64,000 nucleotides of DNA. It comes from Aurelia coerulea (Eukaryota; Cnidaria; Scyphozoa; Semaeostomeae; Ulmaridae). Positions 13,201 to 22,891 of the stretch are shown here, piece after piece; positions within the stretch are counted from its first letter, which is position 1; each line of letters begins with the position of its first letter. The stretch covers positions 19,692,501 to 19,756,500 of the forward strand of contig CM076949.1 in NCBI GenBank assembly GCA_039566865.1, given 5' to 3'. The notes beneath the pieces were generated by a model, which saw only the letters and a program-made list of their open reading frames with translations, had not been told where the DNA came from and did not search any database. A program made the position numbers and the translations under genes.

Positions 13201-14222
13201 ACATGCATTAATTTACAACAGCTATCAAGTATAATTTCAAAGAAATGATAAAACAACCGAGAGTCTTTGTGTTAATAAAAATGACATTAAACTTGCACAA
13301 TCATTGAACGACCGCTCGTGCGACTGATTGTACGTAATCCATTTCCAAATTCCCTAGTCATTTCAAAGAGCACTCCCTTTGTTCTGCCAAGTTAAATCTG
13401 TAGGAAATTTGATCACTGTTTTTCAACCTTTTTGGGCAGTCTGCAGGCCAAAAAATTTCAGGAAATCGTTAACATATCGATAAATTGGCATCAGAAAAAT
13501 CTACAAAAAATAACCCAGAATATTATAGGGTATTGACAAAAGATTAAATCAAAAATAACTAAAATTGGCCTAGTGTGTGATTTATCCTGGCCTGCTGAAA
13601 GTGGGAACTTTTTTCTGGCTCACCCGGTATGTTCAAATGCTCGAGATTTTCAAACGCTTCACGTTTCTGTTCACCTGGTTTCAAAAGAATAGCGTCGAGA
13701 AAAGCACCTACCAACTTTATACTCATCGTTTTTCACATAATTGAATATAGTTTCATTCATGGCAGCCGGTCCGGTCTCTCTATAATCAAATGCTTCAGCC
13801 TTCTTTGTCTTCCGGTTATAAACAACCATAAAACCGCCGCCTCCGATTCCTGTAGAATGCAGGTTTACTGCTCCGGTACATATGAGAGTGGCTATTATTG
13901 AATCAACGGCAGAGCCCTGCTGTTTCAGAATGTCTCTTCCAATTTTGGAACAAATCTCTGAATCAGCTGCAACGGCCGCCTTTTTAAAAACTTGAGCTGC
14001 ATTTGGACCTCTTGATGGAGTAGGCATCGGTGTGTTTGTAGGGGTTGTGCCACTTTTTGCTGTGGTCATAGGCTTTTTGGTTGGCTTTGGTTTCACTGCT
14101 GGGGCTTTTGAACCCTCATTAGAAGCTTTTGTGCCATAGTACACAGAAACGCCAATGATAATAGCCACCGAAATGAGTATGACGGCAAAAATAATGTACA
14201 ACTTTTTCATACGATTTTCCAT
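1844..14222 (-). CDS. Gamma-glutamyltranspeptidase, gene A (spliced, 3' end outside window)
   Basis: This gene encodes a gamma-glutamyltransferase, the surface enzyme that splits the gamma-glutamyl bond of glutathione and passes it to water or an acceptor. Five coding exons are seen: 14222-13712, 8347-8149, 5298-4997, 4442-4294 and 2031-1844. All junctions are GT-AG and phase-consistent, giving 449 codons so far. Residues about 8-29 form one hydrophobic anchor after a short basic N-terminus, the type II membrane layout of this family. A Pro/Thr/Lys-rich stalk (41-72) follows, then the catalytic domain. Family signatures in order are AAVAADSEICSKIGRD, GIGGGGF, an Arg at 148 matching the substrate-binding Arg, GGLAVGVPGEIRG, NGGPVL, FHRIAESF and GTTHVSVLAENGDA. 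In the last one Thr428 aligns with the autoprocessing and catalytic Thr. The final two exons, as seen in gene B, must lie beyond position 1. Introns are loaded with transposon remnants. I am sure of the family; orthology to a named paralogue is not claimed. Confidence 0.93.
2059..2779 (-). mobile_element. CAGGGTGTCCC-type inverted-repeat element in GGT A intron
   Basis: This is a foldback whose right end reads TTCTGGGACACCCTGTA; the outer ~20 bases of the left end are lost. The arms share GTTTGATTAAAT/ATTTAATCAAA and CTGAAACCAGACGC/GCGTCTGGTTTCAG. It ends 27 bp upstream of the catalytic exon (2031). The same family occurs at 60811. Confidence 0.75.
3360..3850 (-). mobile_element. C-terminal fragment of the same LINE family
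   Basis: The minus strand encodes a copy of the zinc-knuckle/endonuclease tail: WYEHEPQNVLENEE, DHFIQSRRPDIVVVEKS, and VIPIVVGALGMI before a premature stop near 3466. Past the stop the family's tail continues (KKLEIWIKKIG), then after a frameshift LLGTARILRRSLEM. It sits in an intron of GGT gene A and is flanked by ATT repeats on both sides. Confidence 0.8.
3880..4221. repeat. (GAT)n microsatellite, about 340 bp, in GGT A intron 4
   Basis: Nearly pure GAT/ATG trinucleotide with AAT and GGT interruptions. Its open frames in several phases (poly-Asp, poly-Met, poly-Ser) are repeat artefacts. It ends about 70 bp from exon 4. Confidence 0.95.
4294..4442 (-). CDS. GGT gene A, coding exon 4
   Basis: The exon is 149 nt. 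The acceptor is AAATTGCAG and the donor ATGAAG|GTAAG, phase 0. It encodes GFNFSSTDRS, then LTFHRIAESFFFSYGFRPYL and GDPDF, the counterpart of human GYNFS ... LTYHRIVEAFRFAYAKR and LGDPKF. It is too short to stand out as an open frame and was found by following the splice phases from exon 3. Confidence 0.92.
4997..5298 (-). CDS. GGT gene A, coding exon 3
   Basis: The exon is 302 nt. The acceptor is TTTTCCAG|A and the donor GAAG|GTAGTG, phase 1. It encodes the segment from ELLAPTGTIL through AGGIMTEDDLKNY to LPLPNGGPVLTSMLNINE, matching the family's AAGGI-T-EDL-NY and SGPVL blocks. Read-through past the donor would give a stretch with no family similarity, which supports the splice site. Confidence 0.92.
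5521..6553. mobile_element. ACTAGTGGGCCA-ended inverted-repeat element
   Basis: ACTAGTGGGCCAAAC at the left faces TGGCCCACTAGT at the right, and a second block GGGCCCATTTCCCGC faces GCGCGGAACAGGGCC. About 1.03 kb, it contains the SINE head at 6241-6310. GGT A intron 2. Confidence 0.6.
6135..6310 (-). mobile_element. tRNA-derived SINE
   Basis: The minus strand reads GGTGCTGTGGCACAGTGGTG (A box TGGCACAGTGG) and about 40 bases on GGCTCGATCCC (B box). The head ends in CACC, which pairs with the first GGTG. A tRNA-unrelated body follows to about 6135. The other stems are weak, so it is not a functional tRNA. Confidence 0.65.
7827..8014. mobile_element. 188-bp near-perfect hairpin element with 8-bp target duplication
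   Basis: The arms pair as x with 15840-x around a 13-base loop (7914-7926). ATTATTCC occurs on both sides (7819-7826 and 8015-8022), an 8-bp target duplication as made by hAT-type transposases. It lies in GGT A intron 2. Confidence 0.85.
8149..8347 (-). CDS. GGT gene A, coding exon 2
   Basis: The exon is 199 nt, entered in phase 1 after a TTTCGTTTAG acceptor and left in phase 2 at AA|GTAAGT. It encodes GGLAVGVPGEIRG and LPWRKLFEPTIKL, which line up with the human GGT1 block around GGLSVAVPGEIRG. The first two bases complete the split glycine codon from exon 1. Confidence 0.93.
8947..9909. mobile_element. CCGGGTGTCCC-type TA element with nested LINE tail
   Basis: The ends TACCGGGTGTCCCAAAATG and CATTTTGGGACACCCGGTA are exact inverted repeats bounded by TA. 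The inner arms are partly complementary. The LINE fragment at 9463-9780 sits inside. Confidence 0.8.
9463..9780 (+). mobile_element. 3' end of a CR1-like LINE
   Basis: The frame encodes MITTFKILHGMIDTDSKVFF, TSVTRGHNLKLFK and NRVINEWNNLPATIV, the standard C-terminus of a CR1/Jockey-like ORF2, then a stop and a short ATT tail (9838-9855). It lies inside a TA-flanked inverted-repeat element. Confidence 0.78.
10000..10412. mobile_element. CAGTAGAAACCCGC-type TA element, copy 1
   Basis: The ends TACAGTAGAAACCCGCATAA and TTATGCGGGTTTCTACTGTA are perfect inverted repeats with TA borders. Inside are GGTTCTTA units and a short run of AGAATTCTTG (about four copies, 10159-10203). It lies in GGT A intron 1. 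Confidence 0.85.
11009..11490. mobile_element. Foldback with GGGTGAGTAAAAA ends and inner hairpin
   Basis: The left end CCCGGGTGAGTAAAAAAAAAG plus TTTACCCGTGTGG faces AACGGGTAAACTTTTTTTTT on the right. Within it, GGTTTGGTAAAAT/ATTTTACCAAACAAAG and GGAATCGAGAATTCCACGCT/TGTGGAATTCTCGTTCC form a second hairpin (about 11105-11400). Confidence 0.6.
11494..13613. mobile_element. 2.1-kb palindromic element with 686-bp arms, in GGT A intron 1
   Basis: Arms 11494-12179 and 12928-13613 are inverted copies with scattered mismatches (positions sum to about 25107). The right border continues TTCTGGCTCACCCGGTA, linking it to the CCGGGTGAG family. The loop 12180-12927 holds a nested TA element. It has no coding capacity; frames on the arms are just mirror images. 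Confidence 0.8.
12183..12612. mobile_element. CACGTTTTTTTT-type element nested in the palindrome loop
   Basis: The left end is ACGATTTTTTTTATAAGAAAC and the right end GTTTCTCAAACAAAAAAACG, diverged inverted repeats. Internal TTTCTTA/TAAGAAAC units recur. A better-preserved copy is at 50839-51260. Confidence 0.65.
13712..14222 (-). CDS. GGT gene A, coding exon 1 (membrane anchor and N-terminal catalytic part)
   Basis: The exon gives 170 codons plus one base. The ATG at 14222 lies ten bases after a plausible acceptor (AG at 14234-14233, pyrimidine-rich upstream), so the 5' UTR is probably split by an intron. The start is supported by the basic tip followed at once by the hydrophobic anchor. 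The donor is G|GTAGGT at 13712/13711, phase 1. A longer reading frame upstream of the acceptor exists but does not look like GGT. Confidence 0.92.
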
Positions 14223-14952
14223 AGCTGCAGTCCTGTGAAATAGAAAAAAGTTCTTGAAACATTTCATAGAATAAAAGTCTGTCTTTAGTGGTATTTGAAG
14301 TAGTGTATAGTAGCTTACCAAGACAGCACTTCCTTTGTTCTCTGACAATATCAAAATCAAGCAAATAATGCACGAAAGGCCGGGTGGGTACATGACTTGT
14401 ATGTTTGTATGTATGTATGTATCATTTGCCACAATTACAAGTATTTACAAGCTATATGATATAAAAATAGATACAATACAATATATAATGTTAAAAACGT
14501 AAAGGAACAACACCCCTAATTACAGTGGCAGGGATAGCATTAAAATGTCAAGATGGCCTTAGTTCCATAATGGTCCCCTTAGAGGTGCTGGTACAACGAA
14601 AAACGTAAGAAAAAAATATACAAAACTGTAGTTTGTTTTCGGTACAAAACATGGTTTATAAGACCATACCATGAATGGACTTGTGGATGGACTGGGACCA
14701 GCCGCCCGGTTTTCAGAAAGCTTCCCTCTTCTAATTACCGAAACTTGTCTTGGTACCCATTTCATGATGACTTTTGGCAGAAAACTGCCAATTTTAACCT
14801 TTTTTGGGAATTTCAGCGAAACCCCACTCATATTTATGGAAAACCTCCAGAAAAAGGGCCCTTGTTTACAGAATTTTGGGCCCAACAACCCACCCATATG
14901 GGCGGCATATACCCATACCCTGAACATGTTATGCACCCCCTCCCCCCTGGAC

Positions 14953-15091
14953 GAAAGGTTCTAGCTTTGTAGTTGATTTTTTCTACGTTGGAATAAAATA
15001 AGATAACGTTGTTTATTTATCTATCACACAACACTAATACCCCGTTTTCCAATGTAGAAAAATTCAACAACAATCGTAGAACCTTTCCTTT
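14953..15091. repeat. Hairpin with GAAAGGTTCTA ends
   Basis: GAAAGGTTCTAGCTTTGTAG and TTGATTTTTTCTACGTTGG face CCAATGTAGAAAAATTCAAC and CGTAGAACCTTTCC with a ~40-base loop. Confidence 0.65.
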
Positions 15092-15935
15092 CAAGATCTA
15101 CTTCATTTTGACATTGCTGAAAAACAAAAGAACTGCTGTTTTTTGAAGCGAAGCGACCACTTATCTTTACTTTCTTCTCCCAAATATCAGCAACCACTTG
15201 TCAGATTGACCCAAACATTGCTTCGTACCCCAAGAGACAGAGCTGAAAAATGACATCATCGAGCAATCTGATATAAGGAAGTGTTAGGATACATAAACTT
15301 TTTAAAATGACAAATCAAGAGTTAAAGGCCCAAGGAAGAAAAGATCAACTATTGCCTAATTTCAAGATATGTTGCAGGGAGCTAGGGGGGGGGGGCTCAC
15401 AACTGCAAATTTTCGCACGTGCACACGAACAGTCTCTGCTCTGTCACTCCAGGATAAAGTCGATCCCGTGTACCTGTATTTATTGGGGAGATGAGATACG
15501 GTTTGTACCCGCGTGCAGTAGGTTGGTGCTCATGCGCCCGGCAGAGTTCCAACCCAAAACGCTACTGCGCATGAGCTTCAACCCACTGCACGGGGGGACA
15601 CATACGTTTCCTCGGACAAACCTAAACTGACAGCTCCTTCAAAGAAACCACACAAATGGCGCACAATTTTGGGGCACCCTGTAGTCTTCTTTAGTATACA
15701 CGAGGTAAGATAGTGCCTACCTCTTATCTGTAAAATGCCATATATAATGCAGATTTAAAAGCAAACTGCCATGGCGCTGATTGGGTAAGTAAGACACTCC
15801 GAAAGAAAACAATTAGGCAAACTATAGTTATTTCAGTTACCAGAGAAATAAGTTCCATGGCAACGATATGGCTCATTTTATTCGGGAAAGAAAGCATGAC
15901 TCCAACTGATAAAGGCTTGATGAATAGAAACCCAC

Positions 15936-16569
15936 TGCCGGGTGAGTCAGAAAAAAGAATCCCCGTTTGAAAGGTCACGGCTCCCTGGATATCAAGACAA
16001 TTATATCGGCAAATATATAGTTTTATGGTACAAATGTTCAAATCTACTATAAAATTTACCTGACTGAAATCGGCTACTCCATTCTGAAAATTATGAGCGA
16101 TTTTCTCCAGAAAGCCTCTTCAAAAAACCTTCAAAACGTGCTCAAAATCATGAACAGATTTCCCTAACATTTCTGCCTTACAATGCCTTACAGTAATGAC
16201 CTGTGAACGCTTTAGCACGTGCTTTCCTCTTGAGAGGATGAACAAGTCCTCCCCCTGGTATCGATGACCTATTCAGGGGGATTCCATTCTCCCAAGAGGA
16301 CAAAATACATGAACTTATGTGAGTGTCATCAATTTTAGGAAGGAAAATGTGCTCATTATTTTCATTCGTTTTTGCAGGTTTTTTGAAGGTGCTTTCTGCA
16401 GAAAATCACCCATATCCACGGGAAGGAATGGCCGATTAAGGCCCGGTAAATTACTGAACCTAATTGAACATATTTGCAATAAAACAAGACATTTTTCAAT
16501 ATTATTGCTTTGATATTCATGGAGCAGTAGCATTCCAAGCGGGGATCCTTTTTTCTGAATCACCCGGTA
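15936..16569. mobile_element. CCGGGTGAGTC-type inverted-repeat element
   Basis: The ends TGCCGGGTGAGTCAGAAAA and TTTTCTGAATCACCCGGTA are inverted repeats, with complementary arms (AGCACGTGCTTTCC region, CTCTTGAGAGGATG). A half copy with the same right end and inner sequence is at 54300-54604. Confidence 0.75.
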
Positions 16570-17185
16570 GATCTTTTGCTATTGATTTTATCTGAAGATC
16601 TAGCCAATCACACCCCTTACATTGTGCCTTCAAATTCGTAGTCAGCTTTTGTTTTGATCTTTTATGCTTAAATTTTGATGAGCAGTTATATTTCGTTTAT
16701 TCATATTTTACAGGGAAGTTCAAAACCAAGGTTTGCAGGTTTGCAAATGTAACCCTGTATAAGAAACATAAAATGAAATTAATGAAATAATTATACGTTC
16801 TGGTCCTTTCCAAGTCTTATCAAAGCAGATTTCACACAAAGTCGCCTATACTTCTAGCTCCAATTTAATGTCAGTAAATTTTAACAGGATTAAACATAGA
16901 AGCAAAATGTGCTTTTAGGACATACTTTACCTATTGATGTCAACTTCGTCTCTCCTTGGAAAGAAGCATTCGTCCGTAAGCCCAATATTTATATCTGCAC
17001 TTTAAGATTAAAACACGTACAAGGAAGCACCTGCTCAATTGTAATTAATCTGCTCAAAACAATAAATACAAGTTACATTAAACAAAACAACAGTTTGCAT
17101 CTGTCAAAAATATTAAGCAACCAGATGTTAACAGCAAAAACTTCTTTCAACTGTAAATCAAAATGCAAACAAAATTGCTGAGAAA

Positions 17186-18222
17186 TAGAGTAGTATCGCC
17201 CATTATGCCCATGTCGTCGCGAACTTCTGAGTTACATCCTAAAAGAGCAATTAATGAAAAAACCAAGAAGCCAGGTTATATCACCAACTAATGGGGAAAA
17301 AGATCACTGAGTAATTGACTTTTTATAAAACTCTTTATACTGATTTTAGGAGATTTTAAAGAAGGGGGTAAAAACGTCGCTTTCTGTGAGCGTCGCCCAT
17401 TATGGCCGCAGGACAAACAAGTAACACTACTCTCCGGTAAAAAGTTTTAATAAGAAAGACAGTTTCAATTACTGCTATTCGTTTATTATTGGGTACTTTA
17501 AAAACAAAAATATCAATAAGAATTAACCTAAATTTCGAGTTTTGGCAATTGAAATACATGCTTCGAGTTGTTCTGAATCCTGCATTATATCTTGTGCATG
17601 GACGGATGAGTTTTTGGCATATGTTTTTAAGATGGAAAACAGACTTAATATAACGCTGCATTTTTTAGGTTTCAATGATTTTCCAAGCCAGTAAGTAGGA
17701 TTTTAGCCCAAATTGGTGTTTTTTTAAATAAATTTTGCATTTTAACATTTTTAAGCGACTGGAAACTTCTCTGGTAAACTGATGGGCATAATGGGCGACA
17801 AAAGTAGCAATTAGCAACACTCAGATTTCATGGCCTTAAATCTGTATCAGAAATCACCTTGCTTTGGTTTCATTGTAGATTTTCTCTCAAGAGACAGGAC
17901 TTCTGAAAAATCAAAGCACATTTCAAAAGTTTCAAACTGCGAGGTGCTGAGACAACGAAAAAGAAGGAAGGAATGTAAATAGAATCATGGAATTTGCAAA
18001 TACTTGAAAGAATCTATTAGAGATATGCACAAACCATCTCGTCGGGTTTCAATGCAAATGAACTGAAACTTCAGTGAAGGTCAAATTATGATAGAACAGA
18101 TGTCAGCGAAGATTTTCCGCACAATTGCAATCTTCTTACTAGTCGTCAGTCCCCCTGAAATTTGATTTCTCTTGCTAGTCGGTCATAATGGGCGACCGGC
18201 CATAATGGGCGACGCCACTCTA
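17186..18222 (+). mobile_element. TA-flanked inverted-repeat element, family 'CGCCCATTATG', copy 1
   Basis: The ends are TAGAGTAGTATCGCCCATTA and, inverted, CATAATGGGCGACGCCACTC plus TA, so the target site is TA as in Tc1/mariner. The unit TCGCCCATTATG occurs direct twice near the left end (17197, 17393 areas) and inverted near 17786, 18183 and 18200. There is no transposase frame, so it is non-autonomous. Strand is given arbitrarily. Confidence 0.8.
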
Positions 18223-18783
18223 ATGTAAACTAATTTACTCAAATCAAAACAGCATTTGATTAATATGTTTGAGAGAATTTTCCTGAAGAATGCAATTAGT
18301 TTCCTTCAAGACTATTCAGCACAGAATTAGCTCTCTGCGCAGAATCGTTTTTGTTGGCTAGATGATTTGATGCCGGAGGAGATAAAACTAAAGGACACAA
18401 CCAGGCTACAAAATCTTTGCAATCTCCTATTTTCTAAATAATTTTTCAAATATCCCTTGGGGAAATTCTTCTATTTTGAAATAATTGCTGCTCGCTCTTT
18501 TAAATTAAATGTGGAGCAGCAGGCATTTTTAACATGAAGCAATTGAATGGCAGCGATTACCCTCTTCAGTAGGTTCATGTCCTGATTTGGTGCCGGTTTA
18601 CCAGGAATCCGGCTTGTAAGGTCCAAACAACTGACGGATGGCAGTCTGCTTTCAAAGAGAGTTATAAGAGCAGAAAAGATCAACCGAAAAAAACAATAGC
18701 AATTTCCTTCAATTTCTGCTCACAGAGCAGCAGAACCTTCAATTTAACCAAAACAAAGGCAGACTTTGTAATGCCGTTGTCCG

Positions 18784-19383
18784 CAACAAGGGTATATTTT
18801 GTGATACAATAGCATCAGTTGCTTTTGATTGACACCTCAATTCAAAGCAATTAACTACTGCAGACAAAAGAATTCTCTCAACCAGTAATTCAAAGCAAGC
18901 AAAGCAACAAAAGTTGCTCCGAAACCAGTGGGGAAAACTCTCGCCTTGTGCACGCAAAAGGTGGGTTTTAAGAGAAATTAAGTGATTATAACAAATGAAG
19001 AAGGGTAAATCTAAAATTCTGTCTGGTGGATTTTGTTTATTTGATCCAGAAGCCGAGCAGAAGGCATTGTAATTCCCGAGTATTTAGGGCTTAAATGAAA
19101 CGAGTACAAGCAACTCATGAATCACATTAACAAAATCCGCCAAACAGACCTTTAGATTTACCATTCTTCTTTCATTTATAAGCACATAAATTTTTTTAAA
19201 TCACTTTTCGCGTATACAAGACGACAGTTTGCCCTACTGGTTTCGGGGAAGCTTTTGCGACTTTGTTTGTTTTCAATTATTGGTTGAGAGAATTTCTTTT
19301 ATCTGCAGTCGCTAATCGCTTTGAATTGAGGTGTCAATCAAGAGCAACTGCTGCTATTGTATTATAAAATTTGCCCTTGTTGT
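18784..19383. mobile_element. CAACAAGGG-ended inverted-repeat element, copy 1
   Basis: The ends pair over about 60 bases (GATTGACACCTCAATTCAAA with TTTGAATTGAGGTGTCAATC). The centre contains CTGGTGGATTTTGTTTATTT. A 600-bp foldback with no frame. Confidence 0.75.
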
Positions 19384-19912
19384 TTGTCCGTAGCTTCTAG
19401 CTGACACAATGGCTGGCCAAAACTTCTCAAATGCTTATCACAAATAACTTACTTCACTGTCGAAAGTTAAACAAACCAAGCAGCACAAAATATGCTAACA
19501 CGTTGGCAAATATTAAATACTTCCTGCACATGAAAAGAGAGCTTCAAATATCTGGGAAAGGTCTAGAGTGGTGTCGCCCATTATGCCCATGTCGTCGCGA
19601 AGTTCTGAGTTAGATCCAAAAAGAGCAATTCATGAAAAAGCAAAACAGCCAGATTATATCACCAACTAATGGAGAGAAAGATCATAGAGTATTGATTTTT
19701 CACGTAAACTCTTTATACTGATTTTGGAAGATTTTAAAGAAGGGGGTAAAAACGTCGTCTTCTTCTAGCGTCGCCCATTATGGCCGCAGGAGAAACAATC
19801 AACACTACTCTTCGGCAAAAAGTTTTAATAAGGAAAACAGCTTTTGTTTTGTTTATCATTTGGTATTTTAAACCCAAAAATATCAATAAGAATTAACCTA
19901 AACTTTGAGTTC

Positions 19913-20228
19913 TGTGGGAGTTCTTCAATAGAAAAATGCTTCCATATAACTTAAGAATAAACGATCTCCTCCAACTTCCTAAAACCAGGACCAATAAATA
20001 TGGAAACGAGTCTCTTTCGTATAGGGGTAGCATGGTTTGGAATCGGCTTCCAGACCAATATAAAGCTGCGAAAAGCGATGATGAATTCAAAATTAAAATC
20101 AGAAGTTGGAAGGGATCCGGATGTAACTGCCGCATTTGTAGAATATAGCTTAATTTCAGACATTGTAAATAGGGTAGAGTTGGCCTTTATTAGCATCAGC
20201 TATCTCACTAGCCAACTGTAAATAAATT

Positions 20229-20290
<62 letters not shown>
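19913..20290 (+). mobile_element. 3' end of a CR1/L2-like LINE with ATT tail
   Basis: The plus strand encodes the last ~70 residues of a LINE ORF2: LRINDLLQLPKTRTNKYGNE, SLSYRGSMVWNRLPD and a stop at about 20148. A 3' UTR follows and then (ATT)n from 20231 to 20290. The S-YRG--WN-LP pattern is the usual C-terminus of CR1/L2 elements. The piece is strongly 5'-truncated. Confidence 0.75.
20231..20290. repeat. (ATT)n microsatellite between two LINE 3' ends
   Basis: About 20 pure ATT units. It is the tail of the plus-strand LINE (19913) and adjoins the 3' side of the minus-strand LINE (20340). Confidence 0.95.
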
Positions 20291-20291
<1 letters not shown>

Positions 20292-20339
20292 TTTCTGCTT
20301 TAAGCACTGGCAGTTCTCATCGCCGAATTTACATCCCAA

Positions 20340-21640
20340 GGGAGCGGGTCACAACCCATGACCAAGGGTCCCTTGGGGTCATTCTCTTTTAGTACTCAAG
20401 TACTTTTCTCAATATCCTGGCTGTTCCTAATAGCGTCGTCTTCTGTAGGATTGCTGTATTTATTGTGATGTCCAGTTTTTCCAGCCATTCATCCAGTTTC
20501 TTGGTTACACTTCCAAGTGCACCGACAATCACAGGTACTACTATCACACTTCTCATGTTCCAACTCCTCTTGATTTCCCTTTTCAAATCTTGATATTTAT
20601 CCACTTTCTCTTTTTCCTTGTCACTAGTCCTACTATCACCTGGCACAGCAATGTCAATTATAGTGCATTTTCTTTCACCTTTATTCACAACAACTATGTC
20701 CGGTCTCCTTGCCTCGATTACATGATCACATTGAATGTTCACATCGTCAGTTTCAACTACACCGTCAGGGGAATGCTCATACCATTTGTCTGCCCTTTCT
20801 AGATCATATTTCTTGCATAAATGCCAATGCACCATTCTCGCAACATTGTCGTGTCTTCGTTTATATTCTTTCTGTGCCAACTTCTTGCACTCACTGACAA
20901 TGTGATGTACAGTTTCGCCTTTCTCTTCGCACATCCTACAAAGTGGTGACTCTGCTGATTATTTGATTTCATTCAGCTGATTTGCTATTCTTTCGTGCAA
21001 TGATGACAGTTGCTTGATCCAATAGCCTTGGACACCGTCTCTTCCTGGAGCCTTCCAATTAGGGATCTTTCTACTCTGTTTTTTAACCATCTCTACTGTG
21101 ATCTCCATCTCTCTCATATTCACGTTGTTTTGTTCTCTTTTCAGATCTTGCAACCAATCTGCTTGTCTGTTATGTCCTTTTTCTATGCTCCAGATCTCAC
21201 TCCAAAACTTTTTACTCTCTTCAGCATCCGGTATTACACTCTCGCCACTAGCTTCCCGGTTCAGTTCTTTATACACTTTTTTCTGCTCCACTGCAAACAT
21301 TCGATTCTGTCTGAATTCTGGCCTGGTCAGACAGTCTTTGTTCACTGGTGTTAAACATTCCTCTTTCTCTCCATTCTCTATACATCCGCTGACGGTATCC
21401 CCTTATTGGCACACCATTCTCGTCAAATGGGTTAGCACTATAAAAACATTCCATTACAACAATATTCATTTCTTTCGTCCACTTCATTCTGGCAGTCGCT
21501 TGGTTACGACCGGGTCTGCGCTGCTCTTCCACAGAACACCTGCCGGACGAGGCACCTTCACTTGAAGTTCCAGTGCCATTCACGTCGTTATTTACATTTC
21601 TGTTTTGGTTCATTTTCACTCATGATGAGGTTTGTGGTGA
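20340..21640 (-). mobile_element. Internally deleted LINE with restriction-like endonuclease
   Basis: Three frames on the minus strand form one element. At 21619-21269 lies an N-terminal region with a Trp-rich Myb-like stretch (MKWTKEMNIVVMECFY). At 21345-20959 lies the start of the reverse transcriptase region (IPNWKAPGRDGVQGYWIK). At 20934-20389 lie a CxxC-H-C zinc knuckle (CEEKGETVHHIVSEC, first Cys upstream), and the endonuclease motif RRPDIVVVNK with IIDIAVPGD. The catalytic reverse transcriptase core is missing between 20959 and 20950. The layout is that of R2/NeSL-like elements. Frame breaks and the deletion make it dead. Confidence 0.82.
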
Positions 21641-21693
21641 TAGGTGTCACAACCACCGGTATTTTTATCGAGACACCATCTCTAGGGAGGTGT

Positions 21694-21694
21694 A

Positions 21695-21782
<88 letters not shown>
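21694..21782. repeat. (ATT)n microsatellite at the insertion border
   Basis: About 29 pure ATT units between the 5' side of the minus-strand LINE and the resumed sequence of the TA element. Confidence 0.95.
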
Positions 21783-21784
<2 letters not shown>

Positions 21785-22726
21785 ATTGAAATACATGCTT
21801 CGAGTTGTTCTAAATCCTGCCTTATCTCTTGTGCATGGATGGATAAGTTTTGGCATAGTTTCTAAAATGAAAATAGACTTAATATAATGCTGCGTTTTTT
21901 GGGCTTCGATGATTTTCCAAGTCAGTAAGTAAGATTTTAACCCAAGTTGGTGTTTTTTTTATAAATGTCGCATTTTAATATTTTGAAGCGATTGGAAAAT
22001 TCTCTGGTAAACTGATGGGCATAATGGGCGATGAAAATAGCAATTAGCAGCACTCAGACATCATAACCTCAAAATTGAATCAGAAGTCACTTTGCTTTGG
22101 TTTCATTGTAGATTTCCACTCAAGAGACAGGACTTCTGAAAAATCAAAGCATATTTGAAAAATTTCAAACCGCAAGGTGCCGAGCGAACAAAAAAGAAGG
22201 AAGGAATGTAAATAGAATCATGAAATTTGCAATACTTGAAAGAATCAATTAGAGATATGCACAAACCATCTCGTCGGGTTTCAATGCAAATGAACTGAAA
22301 CTTCAGTGAAGGTCAAATCATGATAAAACAGATGTCAGCGAAGATTTTCCGCGAAATTGCAATTTTATCACTAGTCGTCAGTCCCTTGAAATTTAATTTC
22401 TCTTGCTAGCCGGCCATAATAGGCGACCGGCCATAATGGGCGACACTACTCTAGTCTATAAATAACCTTAAGTTGCTGCCGCAGTTATTCATGTCATTGA
22501 GCTTGACATGAAGTGCTTCGCTGGAGCTAAACAATTTCAGCTTAGCATCTTCCGTTTTGGAACAACTTACATGGCATGCAGGATTGGTTCTGGAGCAAAT
22601 CATAGGACGTACATGGGTGGTAGGAGGTCATGAAATTTGGGGGAAACTCCAAAGAAAACAACAGTGGGAGAAAACCTCAGGGCTCTGGTTTTACCGTTAT
22701 GTTTAAATCCCTGGGACTCATTAGCT

Positions 22727-22891
22727 CAGGCCCGTAGGAAGCGGGGGGGGGGGTAGGGGGGGCTCAAGCCCTCCCAATATTTTTTTAAAACAATGGTGCT
22801 ACGTCACATGACTTAATTAGATGTATGGTTTCCTATTGTTTTAAGAACAATTGCCCCCCCCCCCAATCCGAAGCTTCTTCCTACGGCCCTG
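22727..22891. mobile_element. CGTAGG foldback (G/C-run type), copy 1
   Basis: GGCCCGTAGGAAGCGGGGG at the left faces GCTTCTTCCTACGGCCC at the right, with a C run just before it. 165 bp, with no frame. Confidence 0.65.

Larger units (their letters stand above)
14233..17185. other. Upstream region of GGT A, no gene seen
   Basis: Apart from the (GTAT)n run at 14398-14422, the hairpin at 14953 and the element at 15936, nothing coding is supported. The promoter and 5' UTR exon of GGT A should be here or further right, but I cannot place them. A short inverted repeat (CGTGCAGTAGGTTG / CAACCCACTGCACG, 15511-15593) is present. Confidence 0.5.
19564..22453 (+). mobile_element. TA-flanked inverted-repeat element, family 'CGCCCATTATG', copy 2 with nested LINEs
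   Basis: This is the same element as 17186-18222 in the same orientation, ends TAGAGTGGTGTCGCCC and GGGCGACACTACTCTA. It is split at 19912/21784 by about 1.87 kb holding two LINE remnants and two ATT runs. The sequence either side of the split matches the uninterrupted copy almost base for base. Confidence 0.82.

Noticed and set aside
14559..14972. Overlapping frames near 14560-14972 as a gene
   Set aside because: Low-complexity, Pro/Phe-rich in several frames at once, no start or splice context, and no recognisable motif.
21562..21856. Poly-Tyr and poly-Asn frames
   Set aside because: They are translations of the (ATT)n run at 21694-21782.
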